From: Armadillidium nasatum | Lineage: Eukaryota; Arthropoda; Malacostraca; Isopoda; Armadillidiidae | Direction of reading: 5' to 3' | Length of the DNA stretch: 39,871 nt | Assembly (NCBI GenBank): GCA_009176605.1 | Contig: SEYY01006326.1 | Coordinates: forward strand, 2,501 to 42,371 | In this document: positions 30,640 to 39,871 of the stretch, piece by piece | How positions within the stretch are numbered: the stretch's first letter is position 1 | Layout of the letters: each line of letters opens with the position of its first letter | The notes under the pieces: model-generated | The model's database searches: none | What the model was told of the DNA's origin: nothing | The model's input: only the letters and a program-made list of their open reading frames with translations | Program-made: the position numbers and the translations under genes

Positions 30640-31000
30640 AACAAAGATGACGTCATCAAGAAGGTTGCCTGTGATTGGTTGGACGTATAGGAATAGTGCT
30701 AAGCACTAGGAAGCTGTATAGCATGAGAGACAAGTGCTAGAAGAAAAGCTAGAATTATGACGTCATCAAGAAGGGAACCTGTGATTGGTCTTACCCTCAG
30801 TCCAAAATGACACTCATCTCGGTATATAGGGAGGGTGCTAAGATATAGACAGAGTGCCAAGATATAGGTAGGGTGCCAAGTGCCCGGCATCCTGATTGGT
30901 CCACGGATATAGGAAGGGTGCCACGTGCTAGAAAGCTCTCTAGCAAAAGGGACAAGTGCTAAAAAGAAGCCAGAAAAAACTAGAAATTACTCTCAGAAAC
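30640..31000 (+). repeat. Nested direct repeats with CRE and CCAAT-type motifs
   Basis: TGACGTCATCAAGAAGG followed by CCTGTGATTGGT occurs twice (near 30650 and 30759); TGACGTCATCA also occurs once near 30306. Each copy is followed by a block containing GTGCTAGAA and AAGCT-x-TAGCA. Between lie short units of the type GTGCCAAGATATAG (30835-30885). TGACGTCA is the CRE/ATF consensus and ATTGG the reverse of CCAAT. Whether they act as regulatory sites is unknown. Confidence 0.7.
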
Positions 31001-31401
<401 letters not shown>

Positions 31402-31403
31402 AG

Positions 31404-31561
31404 ATTTAGAACAAACCGTCTTTATGGGAATGTTTCCACAATTCTTCCATGTCTCTGGTCCACTTCATACGCTGTCATCCGGATTTTTCATTGGAGGCAA
31501 GATTGTTATATTCCCAAAATATTCCCCTGATGCGTATTTCGATGGAATAAAAAAATACAAG
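31404..31561 (+). CDS. AMP-binding (ANL) enzyme, exon D
   Basis: Reads [17 protein letters not shown], then [20 protein letters not shown] and [14 protein letters not shown]. This is the ANL segment after the P-loop, in which a P-x-FH-x-x-G motif lines the substrate pocket and G-x-K-x-V-x-x-P-K-F precedes the next helix. The first two bases complete the split codon from exon C (G+AT). An alternative acceptor six bases later (ATTTAG, start 31410) keeps the same frame. It ends TACAAG|gtacta, phase 0. No stops in 52 codons. The acceptor has no pyrimidine tract because (TA)n occupies that place. Confidence 0.88.
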
Positions 31562-31692
31562 GTACTATATTTGTTTTTTGTTTATTATATTGAGATTCAC
31601 TATATTTCAGTATAATTTTTTAAGGATAATAATGATATTAATTATAAATAATTAAATAATAATGATAATAATAATATTAATATTAGTTATTG
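31562..31692. other. Intron 4, left end
   Basis: AT-rich sequence after the exon D donor; nothing recognised. Confidence 0.5.
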
Positions 31693-31694
31693 TG

Positions 31695-31771
<77 letters not shown>
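31693..31771. repeat. (TAA)n trinucleotide array
   Basis: About 26 units of TAA. Confidence 0.95.
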
Positions 31772-31774
<3 letters not shown>

Positions 31775-31796
31775 CAAAAGTAAAAAAATATCCCTG

Positions 31797-32503
<707 letters not shown>

Positions 32504-32595
<92 letters not shown>
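32504..32595. repeat. (TA)n microsatellite
   Basis: About 92 bp of TA repeats. Confidence 0.97.
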
Positions 32596-32597
<2 letters not shown>

Positions 32598-33099
32598 TTT
32601 ATTTTTCTCACCTCTTGGCTACCCTAAAAGAGGGGACATACCGCACTCGAAAAACCAGCCACCGCAGCCGACCTTCTCTACAGGTCACTCAGGGACGCGA
32701 TGGCCAAGTCTGTTGGCTAGATAGACAGGTCAGCAACAGATGGGACCCTGTCTCCGGTGCCGCTCTACATTTGGTGCAACTTGGTGAGGCAGTCTGGTTT
32801 ATGAGGAGCCTATGTTTGTATTGTTGAAGTTCCGGATAGTGTCCACATCTGAATTTGGCCAGAGCAGCTTGAACAGGAAAGAAAAGAGTGTCGGTTTCTG
32901 TTGCTGTTGAGAATGCTATTGTATTTACGATGTCTGAGATTGGATTACGTGAGAGTGGTGCGGATGTGTTTAGTGTAAATAATTTTCGTTGATAGTGGTT
33001 GAATGTTATTTAATATGAGTCTGTAAAACTGTACGGGAAAGGATGGAGGTTGCTTGTAGTATTTGTGAGAGTAGTATGGCAGGGGTGTTCAGGCTGTAA
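32596..33099. other. Unassigned repeat-like sequence, possibly LINE 3' region
   Basis: 32610-32830 is GC-richer than the surroundings and looks like a repeat body. 32831-33099 is probably the 3' part of the minus-strand LINE that follows. Neither is identified with confidence. Confidence 0.4.
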
Positions 33100-33108
33100 A
33101 GTTTTTGA

Positions 33109-33930
33109 TTAGAATTGGGTTCCTATCATTTCTAAATGTAAGGTTGTGTGAAGGATTTTCGTTTCATCGTGTAGATATTGTTGTGGTGGTTTTGTGGTAT
33201 ACCCGGTTAGTGTTCTAAAGGCTTTGTTTTGTGTTATTTGTAATTTATTAATATTTTGTTTTGAGAGTAGCGGATGCCAAGTAGAGGAGAAGTAGTTAAG
33301 GACTGGGCAAATGAATTGTTTGTATGTTGTAGTAGCCATTTTTTGGCGATTGTGTATGTTTGAGTTGGAAATGATTTTTTAATGCGTTTAGTTTCCTGGT
33401 TGCAGATGTTGAGATGTTTGCATGTATTCGGTGAAGGTAAGGTGTTAGTTAAGAGTTATGAATAGAATTTTTAGGTGTTATTTTAATGAGATTAGTGAGT
33501 TATCCAGCATGATTTGTAGAGGTGAAGATGACAATTGTCGATCGGTAGTGATGAGTGTTATGGGTTGTAATGTGTTTATGAATGAAATGGTTTTGGAATG
33601 GCTCTTTTTGAATCCATGTTGAAAATTTTATTTGGTTAATTAAATGATTTTTAGAATTTGTTTTTCTAATAGTTTAATAGTTTACAATGTGTAGAAAGTA
33701 GTGAAATGGGTCGGTAGGACGAGGGGTTGGTAGAGTCTTTTCCAGGTTTGAACTTGGTATGATTATTGTTTTTTTCCAGTGTGATGGGATTTACTTGAGT
33801 TGAAAAGATTTGTTAAAGATGGTTGTTAGATATAAGATGGTGGAGACAGATAGGTTTTTAAATGTACGTTTGATATACTATCTGACCCTGTGGCGGGTAA
33901 AGATTTTAGTTTTTGGATGGCATTTTTTAT
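33109..33930 (-). pseudogene. Second LINE: reverse transcriptase remnants
   Basis: Minus strand near 33920-33860 reads NAIQKLKSLPATGSDSISN, the start of RT. RT fingers follow in changing frames near 33775-33700 with PSSYRPIS-like sequence and KLLEKQILKII near 33670. The C-terminal part, open from 33339 to 33109, has TYKQFICPVLNYFSSTWHPL and NKLQITQNKAFRTLTGYTT, a region conserved at the C-terminus of jockey/I-type polymerases. Motif C was not found; the central palm seems deleted. Confidence 0.78.
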
Positions 33931-34251
33931 TTCGTTTTAGTGATTGCGTATGATTGGTTGATGTCATTTTTTTAAATCTTTTTTAGGTACTTCTTCATTA
34001 TCCTGTTTTGTGGATGTGTGGGTTTTTGACTTCGTATTGCGTAATGTGTAGTGATTTTGTTGGTGATTTTTTGGGGGGAGGTAGATAGCGTGTTTTGGTT
34101 GGGGATTTTTTCATGTTTGTGTGGTGAATCTTTTTTTGGCGTTGCGTAGTGATTGTGTTATTTTTTTGTTAATAATTATCGAAAAAGACAAATTTTATTC
34201 TGTTGTCATTAAAGAGAGTTTTTGGGTTGGAGTATGAAGGTGAGCTGTGGA

Positions 34252-34958
34252 TTAGAGTAAGTAAAGAATGATTTTGGGGTTGGTGAACTGAGAGAATGAT
34301 ATCGTATATATAGAAGGTGGATGTGGGATGATCTGCGGGCAAGTGAGCTCTTGTATTAGTGCAATGTGAATATTTTGACGGCATAAAAACTTTCCTATTG
34401 CTTTAGATTTATGGTGTAAGCCGTTTATATTTAATTGTAATATGTTAATTGATTGGTTTGCGTTGATTGGTCTATTGGGTGTTATCATTGTAGGAGGGGG
34501 GGGGAAAGAGCATATTTGGCACTTTCAGTTGAATGTGGAGGTGGTAGTTGATCGAACGGGGAGCATCTTTTGTGAATCCACATGTTGCACTTCACGCAAC
34601 TCACAGAATCCCTTCCGACAACTCTTTCACAGATGGGGTTCAACCATACTCTAGTGCCAGAATTAATTTCTACGAACAGAAGCAGGGGGCATGCGCCGAC
34701 CTGTATGCCCAGAGCATCGGCTGACACCCTGGGACCAATTTCGGATTCCTCAGGACGCGGCGGCCAACAATCGTCGTTGCCACTGACCTCGCATTGCGAT
34801 AACATTGTGCTGCTCCACGGGTTGGGGTTGGGGGAGGCTAGGGAGCCTTGCATTCTCAAACTACAGAGCACCTTCATGTTCACATCTGGAGACATCCACG
34901 TCAGGTCATCTTTGCCTCTTGACGGCTCTTCCTCTAAACAAACGGAGCTTCGAACCAT
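34252..34958 (-). pseudogene. Second LINE: Cys/His finger and start of endonuclease
   Basis: The 5' coding part is open from 34958 to 34485. It ends with CVKCNMWIHKRCSPFD, half of a PHD-type zinc finger preceded by a degraded first half (LNPICERVVGR). PHD-like fingers occur in the first ORF or the N-terminus of some LINEs. A new frame from 34488 reads SINILQLNINGLHHKSKAI (endonuclease Asn site) and NIHIALIQELTCP (Glu site), then breaks up. The two frames overlap by four bases. Confidence 0.75.
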
Positions 34959-35002
34959 CTATTTCATCCGCAATAGCATGAAACTCTTCCACTGAACTAA
35001 AT

Positions 35003-35133
<131 letters not shown>

Positions 35134-35143
35134 TGCAAGGCTT

Positions 35144-35172
35144 GGAACGCCCCAAACTCCGGGAGTGTATTC
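35144..35172. repeat. Left terminal inverted repeat of the mariner-like element
   Basis: 29 bp, with 28 of 29 bases matching the reverse complement of 36491-36519. Confidence 0.93.
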
Positions 35173-35289
35173 TACTCATAAATATATGACTAAAAAGCCC
35201 AGAAGTTTCAGTCCAATTTTAATCGAATTACAGCGTTCTAAAAGTTTAAGTATGATCGAGAATGCTAACACAAGATTATTTGAAAAATA

Positions 35290-36289
35290 TATTTATATTT
35301 CAATAAATTTTGAGAGGTATCATCATAAACCTACATTTTCTGGCTCATCTGTTAATAGCATTTGTTGCCCTCCTGAGCTCTTCTCTTTTTCCTTTTATGC
35401 GAGCTGCAGCATTCAAAATTCGGTGAATTAATGCACCTCGATTGTTCACTTTTCTTTTGTATACCTCATTTTTCAACCAGCCCCGTAAGCAAAATTCCAT
35501 TTCGATCAATCCATCAATCTGGAAAAGCTCCGTTTTAATTTTAAATGTGACTTGGAGAGCAAAATATGAAGGAGCACCATCTTTGTGGATAGTACATAAG
35601 ATTTATGCTTAAGGAACATCTTCCAAGAGAACTTATAACTCATTTTTGCAAAAAATAAACCTCAAAATAAAATAAAAAATCAAACTAGCGGCACTTGTTA
35701 AGAGATTCTCAGTAATGAAAGAACCAGTTAAATGACTATCGACAATCCCACACCACACGTTAACTAAAAAACGATGCTGAAAATTTGTATCTACTATGTT
35801 GTGGAAATTTTCGTCAGACCGTCGATGAAAGTTGCGGGCATTTTCGGCGCTATTTCGAATGAATATTGCTTCATTAGTAAAAAGTAAGAATTGAATCAAA
35901 TGACGTTTAGCGATTACCTGTATATGATATAGGTGGGATGGATATAAGCCTTGTTCGTGTATTGTGGTGATCAGTCTTGAAGAATTTCAAGTTGAGCGAC
36001 CATTCTTTTTGAGCTAGCCGTAGGGCTCTGTTCTACTAAAATCCAGAGTTCCTTTTTACTTCATTTACATCTATTCTGTGAGCACGTTCAGGTTAAGATG
36101 TGATGTGCTCACTCGAAGTCTATTAGTCTCACAATTGTTGAAAGTTTTAATAAATATCTTTTTATCCGGAATTCTACGATGCAGAAAGCATTTACGATAA
36201 TCTTCAACCTAAACCATAGCATTCCCATTGCAAAACCAGTACACTAACATCATATTCGTATATTCCAGATTTGAAAAAATGTGTGGCAT
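35290..36289 (-). pseudogene. Mariner-like transposase
   Basis: On the minus strand an ATG at 36289 opens MPHIFSNLEYTNMMLVY and then RKCFLHRRIPDKKIFIKTF, the N-terminal helix-turn-helix region of a transposase family common in arthropods. Catalytic-domain pieces follow: QFLLFTNEAIFIRN (FTDEA expected, so the first Asp is now Asn), FLVNVWCGIVDSHLTGSF, then LLEDVP, HKDGAPSYFALQV (second Asp kept) and LRGWLKNEVYKRKV, ending near 35290. It needs several frame changes and crosses at least six stops. The loss of the first catalytic Asp alone would abolish activity. Confidence 0.85.
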
Positions 36290-36490
36290 TTTTTATCACT
36301 TATTACGGTTGACAATCAAAATAATTCACAACTGAAAGGGGAGATGTTGAAAAATGATAATTTCCTTTGTTGTTTAAGATATGCTAGTCTACTTGATTGA
36401 TTGTTTAAACTTTAAATTTTAGGACGCTGTAACTCTAAAACAAATAAAAATCTGATAATTTTCGGATTATTAGCCATAAATTTAAATGTC

Positions 36491-36519
36491 GAATACACTC
36501 CCGGAGTTTGGTGCGTTCC
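36491..36519. repeat. Right terminal inverted repeat of the mariner-like element
   Basis: Reverse-complement partner of 35144-35172, with one mismatch. Confidence 0.93.
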
Positions 36520-36986
36520 TCCCAACTCTCTCTCTCTCAAGGTTGAACTAATGTGCATCAATTTTATTAAATAAGTCAGAAATTTCCAATTTCTTTTCTT
36601 AATTTTGTTTCTCGTGACTGTCCGAGATTTGATCTCTTCGGAAGTCTTATCAAAACTTAACAGTTGTCAATTTGAGTTTACAATGACATTCTTAAATTCG
36701 ATACTCATCAAGAGTTTAATAATGGGCAAAATTCATAGACTGATTAATTTCAATAACAAATAATAAAAATGAAGAATACAAAACAAAAATTCATTATTAA
36801 AACTGACATAAAGGTTTCATACATTCTACCCATATTTTATTTATGTTCCATGGGACAAAATAAAAAAATTAATGAATTTGATTTTTTTCAACTATTAAAT
36901 TCAAAATTCTCATTTTAATCACCAGAATTTGAATATATTTAAATATAATGAAATTAAATATTAATTTTCTAAAATTGACTTCTCAG
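36520..36986. other. Intron 4, right end
   Basis: AT-rich, with a short CT run at 36525-36538. It ends in the exon E acceptor TTCTCAG. No other feature recognised. Confidence 0.6.
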
Positions 36987-37161
36987 GTATCATGGCTGGT
37001 TGTTTTTCCGACCCTTTTAAACTTATTGATTAACAGCCCAAGATGTACAGAAGAGACCCTTCGAAGCTTGAATACATTGATTTGCGGCGCCGATCCAGTT
37101 CCAAGGTCATCTATTGAAGCATTTCGGAAAAAATTTAAGCTAAATATTGATATTTTAGAAG
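36987..37161 (+). CDS. AMP-binding (ANL) enzyme, exon E
   Basis: Starts after TTCTCAG, phase 0, and reads VSWLVVFPTLLNLLINSP, LRSLNTLICGADPVPRSS and IEAFRKKFKLNIDILEG. This matches the ANL stretch with the lVP-x-x-l helix, the SLR-x-x-x-x-GaAp motif and the kkf-x-x-x-I-x-x-G end that leads into the YGxTE (A5) motif, expected in the next exon beyond this window. 58 codons and one base, no stops. The proposed donor GAAG|gtgctg is weak (GTGCTG rather than GTAAGT), so the right border is less certain. A (TA)n array begins about 45 bp into the intron. Confidence 0.87.
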
Positions 37162-37204
37162 GTGCTGTATTTATGAAGATCCTAAAAGATGTTTATGAAG
37201 CATA

Positions 37205-37614
<410 letters not shown>

Positions 37615-37618
37615 TATA

Positions 37619-37619
<1 letters not shown>

Positions 37620-37666
<47 letters not shown>
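37620..37666. repeat. Poly(A) tract
   Basis: About 47 A residues between the long (TA)n array and the left arm of the Penelope-like element. Confidence 0.95.
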
Positions 37667-37667
<1 letters not shown>

Positions 37668-37671
<4 letters not shown>

Positions 37672-37893
37672 TTTCCTTTTTTATTTTAATATTTTCAAAC
37701 GTTTCGGATTATCTAAATCCATCCTCAGTGACAATCTAAAAAATGATTAAAAAATGATTAAAAAACTAACAATTAAAGAATTCAAAAATCTGTTAAAATT
37801 ACAATAAAAATAAAAAAAAAAAAAAATTTTCCTTTTAAAAAATTATACAATTAACAAAATCAATTCAAGCAAAAATTTTAAAAAATGAAAAAA
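37668..37893 (-). repeat. Left arm (pseudo-LTR) of the Penelope-like element
   Basis: Reverse complement of 38651-38873 apart from differences in A-run length. On the minus strand, the coding strand of the element, it follows the GIY-YIG gene. Confidence 0.85.
37690..37737 (-). ncRNA. Hammerhead-ribozyme-like motif, left arm
   Basis: On the minus strand: CTGAGGA (fits the core CUGANGA), then GGATT-TAGAT-AATCC, a perfect 5-bp stem II with a 5-nt loop, then GAAA, then CGTTT. Flanking bases ATTGTCA and TGAAAAT can pair as stem I with one mismatch. Helix III would be minimal. Hammerhead motifs are known in Penelope-like elements. Activity is not shown, and the very short helix III means it may be a relic or may need a dimer. 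Confidence 0.5.
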
Positions 37894-38235
37894 TTGTTAA
37901 AATTACAATAAAAAAAAAAAAAATTTTTCCTTTTAAAAAATTATACAATTAACAAAATCAATTCAAGCAAAAATTTTAAAAAAAAAAAAAAAAAACATAT
38001 GCACTAAAAATCATAACTAAACAAGAACTCGCACCTTCTACCGATCCAGAAGAATTTCAAAAACTGAACATTTAAAATAACAGAATAACATATAAATTAA
38101 TTTGGGTGGTTTGTTATTAAAATATTGTGAGAGAAAAAAAAAAAAAAACATTAAATAGAAAATTTTAAAATTAAATTAAAATGAACAATATATACATACA
38201 TAATACATATAATATAATCAAAGCGCACGGTCTGA

Positions 38236-38649
38236 TCAAACCGTGTACAATCGGATGGAACTAATATTATTATTTAGTGACGGGTTTTGGTTCCTTATAA
38301 ATATGGACTCCAAAATTCTGCCGTCAGTAACTGAGTTGAATGGTTTTACTATTGCAAAATTATCGTTTAAAATAGGGTGGTCTTGTTGGAAAGCATGATC
38401 CCGAATTGCAGAATTCTCCGGGTTTGTTAATGGCAGACCAGTTCTGAACGAAAGTACCTTGTGTTTTGAGATCCGGACTGTAAGTTGAAGGGAAGTTTCC
38501 CCAATATAGCAAGCGTTACAACTTGCACACGTATATTTATAAACAACAGAGGACCTCAATAACTTCGGGATACGTTCCTTTATTCGAAAAAAAGAGCCTA
38601 AACTAGAAGAATTGGATAAAATATATTTAAAATCAACATGTGGAAACAA
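38236..38649 (-). pseudogene. Penelope-like GIY-YIG endonuclease domain
   Basis: Open for 137 codons, N-terminally incomplete. It begins with FRIKERIPKLLRSSVVYKYT, the linker before GIY-YIG, then CASCNACYIGETSLQLTVR, a Cys-containing GIY-YIG core with the Arg in LTVRISKHK, then ENSAIRDHAFQQDHPIL and the catalytic Glu region GRILESIFIRNQNPSLN. This nuclease nicks target DNA during retrotransposition. The reading frame runs into the inverted right arm, so the RT part was lost at or before insertion. The domain itself has no stops and looks young. Confidence 0.88.
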
Positions 38650-38650
38650 A

Positions 38651-38873
38651 TTTTTTCATTTTTTTAAATTTTTGCTTGAATTGATTTTGTTAATTGTATA
38701 ATTTTTTAAAAGGAAATTTTTTTTTTTTTTTTTTATTGTAATTTTAACAGATTTTTGAATTCTTTAATTGTTAGTTTTTTAATCATTTTTTAATCATTTT
38801 TTAAATTGTCACTGAGGATGGATTTAGATAATCCGAAACGTTTGAAAATATTAAAATAAAAAAGGAAAAGAAA
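38651..38873 (+). repeat. Right arm (inverted pseudo-LTR) of the Penelope-like element
   Basis: Inverted copy of the left arm, located at the 5' side of the coding fragment. It begins right at the start of the open frame. Confidence 0.85.
38804..38851 (+). ncRNA. Hammerhead-ribozyme-like motif, right arm
   Basis: Same motif as in the left arm, on the plus strand: CTGAGGA at 38812-38818, GGATT/AATCC stem, GAAA at 38835-38838, followed by CGTTTGAAAAT. Opposite in orientation to the endonuclease gene. Confidence 0.48.
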
Positions 38874-38937
38874 TGTTGAAAATTTTGATTGCAGTTTATG
38901 CCTTTATCATAAAAATAAGATTTCCTAGAAATCAGTA

Positions 38938-38946
38938 ATATATATA

Positions 38947-39039
<93 letters not shown>

Positions 39040-39052
39040 TATATATATATAC
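38938..39052. repeat. (TA)n microsatellite at the 3' end of LINE copy 3
   Basis: About 115 bp of TA repeats with small breaks near 38948 and 39042. On the minus strand it directly follows the 3' UTR of the LINE. Confidence 0.96.
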
Positions 39053-39585
39053 TCTGGTAGTCAAAAGCAGGAGGCCTACCAATTTCCACCAGAGTTGGGA
39101 AAATACTGGAACCGAGTAGTTAAAGGTAGACATGACCAGATACACGGTGTTTGAAAGTGTGCAAGTCAAAGGAAGCCAAGAAAACAGAAAAATGGAGTGT
39201 GTTAAGGACTTCCCTAGCAGGCAACATGTAAGGTAGCATAGTGATTAAGTCTGGGCTTTGAGAGTTGAACAAAGAAAAGATGAGACCGTGTAGAAAGATG
39301 AGTCGCACGAGCCCTCCTCAAAGAAGGAGTTATTCGACGGGAGAATTCAGAAGAGCAGTGTCCGTTGTAATAGGGATAGTATAGAAAGAGTGACCCAACA
39401 ATTCCACTGGTAGAAAGAGACTCGAGAGAATTAGTGAGAGCGGGAGAATTAATTAGATGAAAAGTTCTAGGATTCACCTTTTTAAAGAGAACTGTAAGTG
39501 TGGAATCACCCCAGATGTGTGAGGCGTACACCATATAAGGACGAACAACTCTCCTATTTAGAGCAAGTAACTGCGGTGGCGTGAA
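39053..39585 (-). mobile_element. Jockey-like LINE, 5'-truncated copy 3
   Basis: Minus-strand copy of the family at 395-1074 and 15527-18572. It starts (5') near 39585 with a TTTTCACG-x-CACC-x-CAGTTACTTGCTC segment and contains YASHIWGDSTLTVLFKKV, FHLINSPALTNSLESLSTSG and RRARATHLSTRSH in the open part (39534-39214). It continues through the 3' UTR (ACACCGTGTATCTGGTCATG, TTCCCAACTCTGGTGG) and ends at (TA)n. About 530 bp; coding is broken after 39214. Confidence 0.85.
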
Positions 39586-39593
39586 AAATATGC

Positions 39594-39649
39594 TATTTTA
39601 GAAGGTGCTGTATTTATGAATATCCTTAAAGATATTTATGAAACATACA
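39594..39649 (+). repeat. Duplicate of the exon E / intron border
   Basis: 56 bp matching 37151-37206 with four mismatches (by eye). It includes the last coding bases of exon E (ATTTTAGAAG), the proposed donor and about 45 bp of intron. The rest of exon E is absent, because LINE copy 3 lies immediately upstream. Confidence 0.85.
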
Positions 39650-39676
39650 AGCTCGCACACAACAGCACCCACCAAC

Positions 39677-39871
<195 letters not shown>

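Larger units (their letters stand above)
33100..34990 (-). mobile_element. Second LINE type with PHD-like finger, endonuclease and RT
   Basis: A non-LTR element on the minus strand, different from the jockey-like family above. Order on the minus strand: a Cys/His finger (near 34560), endonuclease start (34440-34340), decayed endonuclease, RT pieces (about 33930-33600) and RT C-terminus (33339-33109). The coding is T/G-rich on the plus strand and extensively frameshifted. At about 1.9 kb it is far below the full length of such elements, so large internal deletions have occurred. The clade is uncertain (jockey/I-like group). Confidence 0.8.
35144..36519 (-). mobile_element. Mariner-like (IS630/Tc1-mariner type) DNA transposon, dead
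   Basis: A 1,376-bp element with 29-bp terminal inverted repeats: 35144-35172 starts GGAACGCCCCAAACTCCGGG and its reverse complement at 36491-36519 differs by one base. It encodes a decayed transposase on the minus strand. The size fits the superfamily (about 1.3 kb). I could not see a clear TA duplication at the outer edges, so the terminus may be a few bases off. It is in intron 4. Confidence 0.9.
37668..38873 (-). mobile_element. Penelope-like element fragment with inverted arms
   Basis: A GIY-YIG endonuclease coding region on the minus strand (38236-38649) lies between two inverted arms. Left arm 37668-37893 and right arm 38651-38873 are reverse complements over about 220 bp, with A/T-run length differences. 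Penelope-like elements are known for flanking pseudo-LTRs that may be direct or inverted and for a C-terminal GIY-YIG domain. The reverse transcriptase is missing, so this is a 5'-truncated copy. In the left part a ~100-bp segment is duplicated in tandem (37794-37893 and 37894-37993). Confidence 0.85.

Noticed and set aside
32610..32830. A tRNA-derived SINE around the A-box-like TGGCCAAGTCTG
   Set aside because: No B box at the required distance; only a GC-richer repeat of unknown class is supportable.

Overview
This is a eukaryotic window, most likely from an arthropod and possibly a crustacean. It has spliced exons with GT/AG borders, very long AT-rich introns and no bacterial gene organisation. 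About twenty long (TA)n microsatellites are present, and the rest is largely a graveyard of metazoan mobile elements. The arthropod lean is inference. It rests on the jockey-type LINE family, a copia element with an arthropod-like gag, a mariner-type transposase with an N-terminus common in arthropods, and a fossil of an unnamed arthropod-abundant gene family. The species cannot be fixed from the sequence alone.

The one host gene I can support runs left to right across the whole window. It is an AMP-binding (ANL superfamily) enzyme of the acyl-CoA synthetase / 4-coumarate-CoA ligase / luciferase-like group. Five exons are visible (1-85, 6978-7183, 12989-13133, 31404-31561, 36987-37161). They join in phase, have no stops, and give about 256 codons spread over 37 kb. 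Both ends of the gene lie outside the window. Everything else sits in its introns.

Intron 1 (86-6977) holds the 3' end of a jockey-like LINE ending in (TA)n, and a complete but dead Ty1/copia element (minus strand, 1254-6830) inserted into that (TA)n. Intron 2 (7184-12988) is AT-rich. It contains a badly decayed copy of an unnamed protein family (about 10960-12000) and a possible hAT-like MITE. Intron 3 (13134-31403, about 18 kb) holds a hAT element inside a (TA)n array, a near-full-length jockey-like LINE, tRNA-derived SINE heads, ~120-bp tandem repeats, and a decayed Maverick/Polinton (about 21.8-29.2 kb). The Polinton still shows packaging ATPase, integrase, minor and major capsid proteins, protease and three small proteins. 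No DNA polymerase B was seen. To its right lie a GC-rich patch and CRE-containing repeats. Intron 4 (31562-36986) holds a second LINE type (minus strand) and a mariner-like element with clean 29-bp inverted repeats. Beyond the last visible exon are a Penelope-like fragment (GIY-YIG endonuclease, inverted flanking arms, hammerhead-like motif), a third copy of the jockey-like LINE, and a 56-bp duplicate of the exon/intron border at 37161.

The mobile-element coding regions I could read all carry stops, frameshifts, truncations or insertions, so none looks autonomous now. The most useful patterns are three: all three LINE copies end in (TA)n, the copia and hAT elements landed inside (TA)n arrays, and (TA)n arrays sit very close to exon borders. 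No new defence or enzymatic system was found. The Polinton remnant is the most system-like object.
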